From positions 1-22,471 of the forward strand of contig PMBP01000110.1 of NCBI GenBank assembly GCA_003152975.1: a stretch of 22,471 bases of DNA. Direction: 5' to 3'. Shown one piece after another: positions 21,367 through 22,471 of the stretch; position 1 is the first letter of the stretch, and each line of letters opens with the position of its first letter. The stretch comes from Phycisphaerales bacterium (GTDB taxonomy: Bacteria > Planctomycetota > Phycisphaerae > Sedimentisphaerales > Anaerohalosphaeraceae). The notes below the pieces were generated by a model. That model was not told the origin of the DNA. It worked only from the letters and a program-made list of their open reading frames with translations, and did no database searches. The position numbers and the translations under genes are program-made.

Positions 21367-22471
21367 ATGAGCAGGATCACAACCAAAAGTCGTCTCTTTT
21401 GCGTCATCACCTTGACCCTTGCCCTTGCCTGCACCGCCCGGGCCGCTGTTGCCCCATCGGCCCCGCCCAAGCGGCCGCCGTTGTTGATCCATGTCATGCC
21501 GTGGTTTTCAGCCGACGCCAAGTCGCTGGGCTGGCATTGGACGATGAATCAGACAGCCGAGCAGGTCCGCGCCTCCGGCCGCGTCGCCTCGCATTTTCGC
21601 CCGCTCATCGGCCCCTACGACTCGCTGGACCCGGACCTCATCGAGCTTCAGGTCGGCTGGATGAAGCTGGCGGGCTTCGACGGCGTGCTGGCCGACTGGT
21701 ACGGCACCCAGCCCCACTTCGATTACCCCATGATCCACGAAAGAACCAAGGCGATCTTCGATGTCGCAACCAAAGCCGGCCTATCCATCGGCGTCGTCTA
21801 TGAGGACCAGACCGTCGGCAACGCCATCCGCGAAAAGCTCATCACCCCCGACCAGGCGGTACCAATCGCCCGGCAAACCGGCGAGTTTCTCGCCAAGGAA
21901 TGGTTCCCCCGCCCCAACTGGCTCCGCATCAAGGGCAAACCCGCGGTTCTCGTCTTCGGCCCGCAGTACTTCAAGGAGCCCGAATGGGCCGCCTTCCGCT
22001 CCGCCGCCGGCGACTACCAGCTCCTGACGCTCCACAAGACCCATCCCTTCTCGCAGGGCGGCTACGACTGGCCCATCCCCTCCCTGGGCCTGAAGTTCAC
22101 CGACGAGTTCGGCGCCCGCTCCAAGGACTGGGCGATCCGCATCCCCGTGGCCTTCCCCCGCTTCAAGGATTTCTACGCCTCGGCCGGCCAGAAGGGCTAC
22201 CCCGAGCTGCCAGACCGCGACGGCCAAACCTACCGCGACACGCTCGCTGCGGCGATCGCCCTGGCGCCTGACGCCGTCCAGGTCGCCACCTGGAACGACT
22301 GGCAGGAGGGATCGCAGATCGAGCCCTCCGTCGAGCTGGGCCTGCGCGACCTGATCGTCACGCAGGACGCCCGCCGCAAACTCGATCCCCAGTTCCGCTT
22401 CACCCCCAAGGACCTGGACCTGCCCCTGACGCTCTACCAGTACCGCAAAAAAATGGCCAACCCCCAACAAT
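21367..22471 (+). CDS. secreted GH71/GH99-like glycoside hydrolase (3' end outside window)
   Basis: 368 complete codons are visible and the frame is still open at the right edge. ATG at 21367 has GGGAG 9 bp upstream. A signal peptide (basic start, hydrophobic 10-22, cleavage near ARA-A at 26-27) sends it out of the cytoplasm. The barrel begins with LIHVMPWF (40-47), then GWHWTMN (55-61), FDGVLADWYG (104-113) and VVYEDQ (143-148), and carries ATWNDWQEGSQIEPS near the end (307-321). This closing motif matches the WNEWxEGxxIEP motif of GH99-type endo-alpha-mannosidases and their GH71/99-like relatives; here the first acid is Asp (D311) and the second Glu (E314). An alpha-glycan or mannan substrate is an inference. 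It is divergent from the minus-strand isomerase across 238 bp and probably belongs to the same carbohydrate block. Confidence 0.85.
   Translation, partial: MSRITTKSRLFCVITLTLALACTARAAVAPSAPPKRPPLLIHVMPWFSADAKSLGWHWTMNQTAEQVRASGRVASHFRPLIGPYDSLDPDLIELQVGWMKLAGFDGVLADWYGTQPHFDYPMIHERTKAIFDVATKAGLSIGVVYEDQTVGNAIREKLITPDQAVPIARQTGEFLAKEWFPRPNWLRIKGKPAVLVFGPQYFKEPEWAAFRSAAGDYQLLTLHKTHPFSQGGYDWPIPSLGLKFTDEFGARSKDWAIRIPVAFPRFKDFYASAGQKGYPELPDRDGQTYRDTLAAAIALAPDAVQVATWNDWQEGSQIEPSVELGLRDLIVTQDARRKLDPQFRFTPKDLDLPLTLYQYRKKMANPQQ

Overview
The window reads as GC-rich chromosomal DNA from a free-living planctomycete, most likely class Phycisphaerae (Sedimentisphaerales-like). This is inferred from the genes and was not tested by a search. 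The clues are a very long secreted protein ending in a two-repeat dockerin-like module, several Tat-exported oxidoreductase/TIM-barrel sugar proteins, a Hanks-type Ser/Thr kinase with a membrane anchor, and a DUF2339 multi-spanning protein. No rRNA, tRNA, CRISPR array, insertion sequence or phage gene was seen.

Layout. (1) 1-5105, plus strand: the 3' part of a DUF2339 membrane protein, a secreted DUF3616-like protein, and a Ser/Thr kinase. (2) 5102-8360, minus strand: a LeuT-type sodium/amino-acid symporter, a 37-residue MetS-like accessory protein whose start overlaps the symporter stop, and a Tat-exported metal-dependent amidohydrolase. They probably form one operon from a promoter at 8330-8358. 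The kinase and amidohydrolase converge on an inverted repeat that holds both stop codons. (3) 8577-10761, plus strand: a motility-type stator operon, motA-motB-motB, with overlapping junctions and two diverged MotB paralogs. (4) 10769-11965, minus strand: rnc (RNase III, lacking one canonical metal ligand) and a single-domain STAS protein. (5) 12262-17694, plus strand: a 1810-residue secreted protein combining a thioredoxin/TlpA domain, a subtilisin-family protease, two copies of an unrecognised module of about 290 residues, and a dockerin-like end. (6) 17790-22471: a carbohydrate-related block of a Tat-exported Gfo/Idh/MocA oxidoreductase, two Tat-exported xylose-isomerase-like TIM barrels (one on each strand), and a truncated secreted GH71/GH99-like glycosidase.

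Functionally, the right side looks like extracytoplasmic breakdown of glycans or glycosides: a glycosidase, an oxidoreductase and TIM-barrel isomerases/lyases. The middle holds a probably sodium-driven stator and a probably sodium-coupled amino-acid symporter. The non-coding part of the right-hand block carries three copies of an A-rich repeat built from 7-bp units, at least one of them next to a GC-rich hairpin. The strongest leads are the tandem MotB pair, the symporter with its hidden small subunit, the protease fusion with its unassigned repeats, and the exported oxidoreductase/isomerase cluster.
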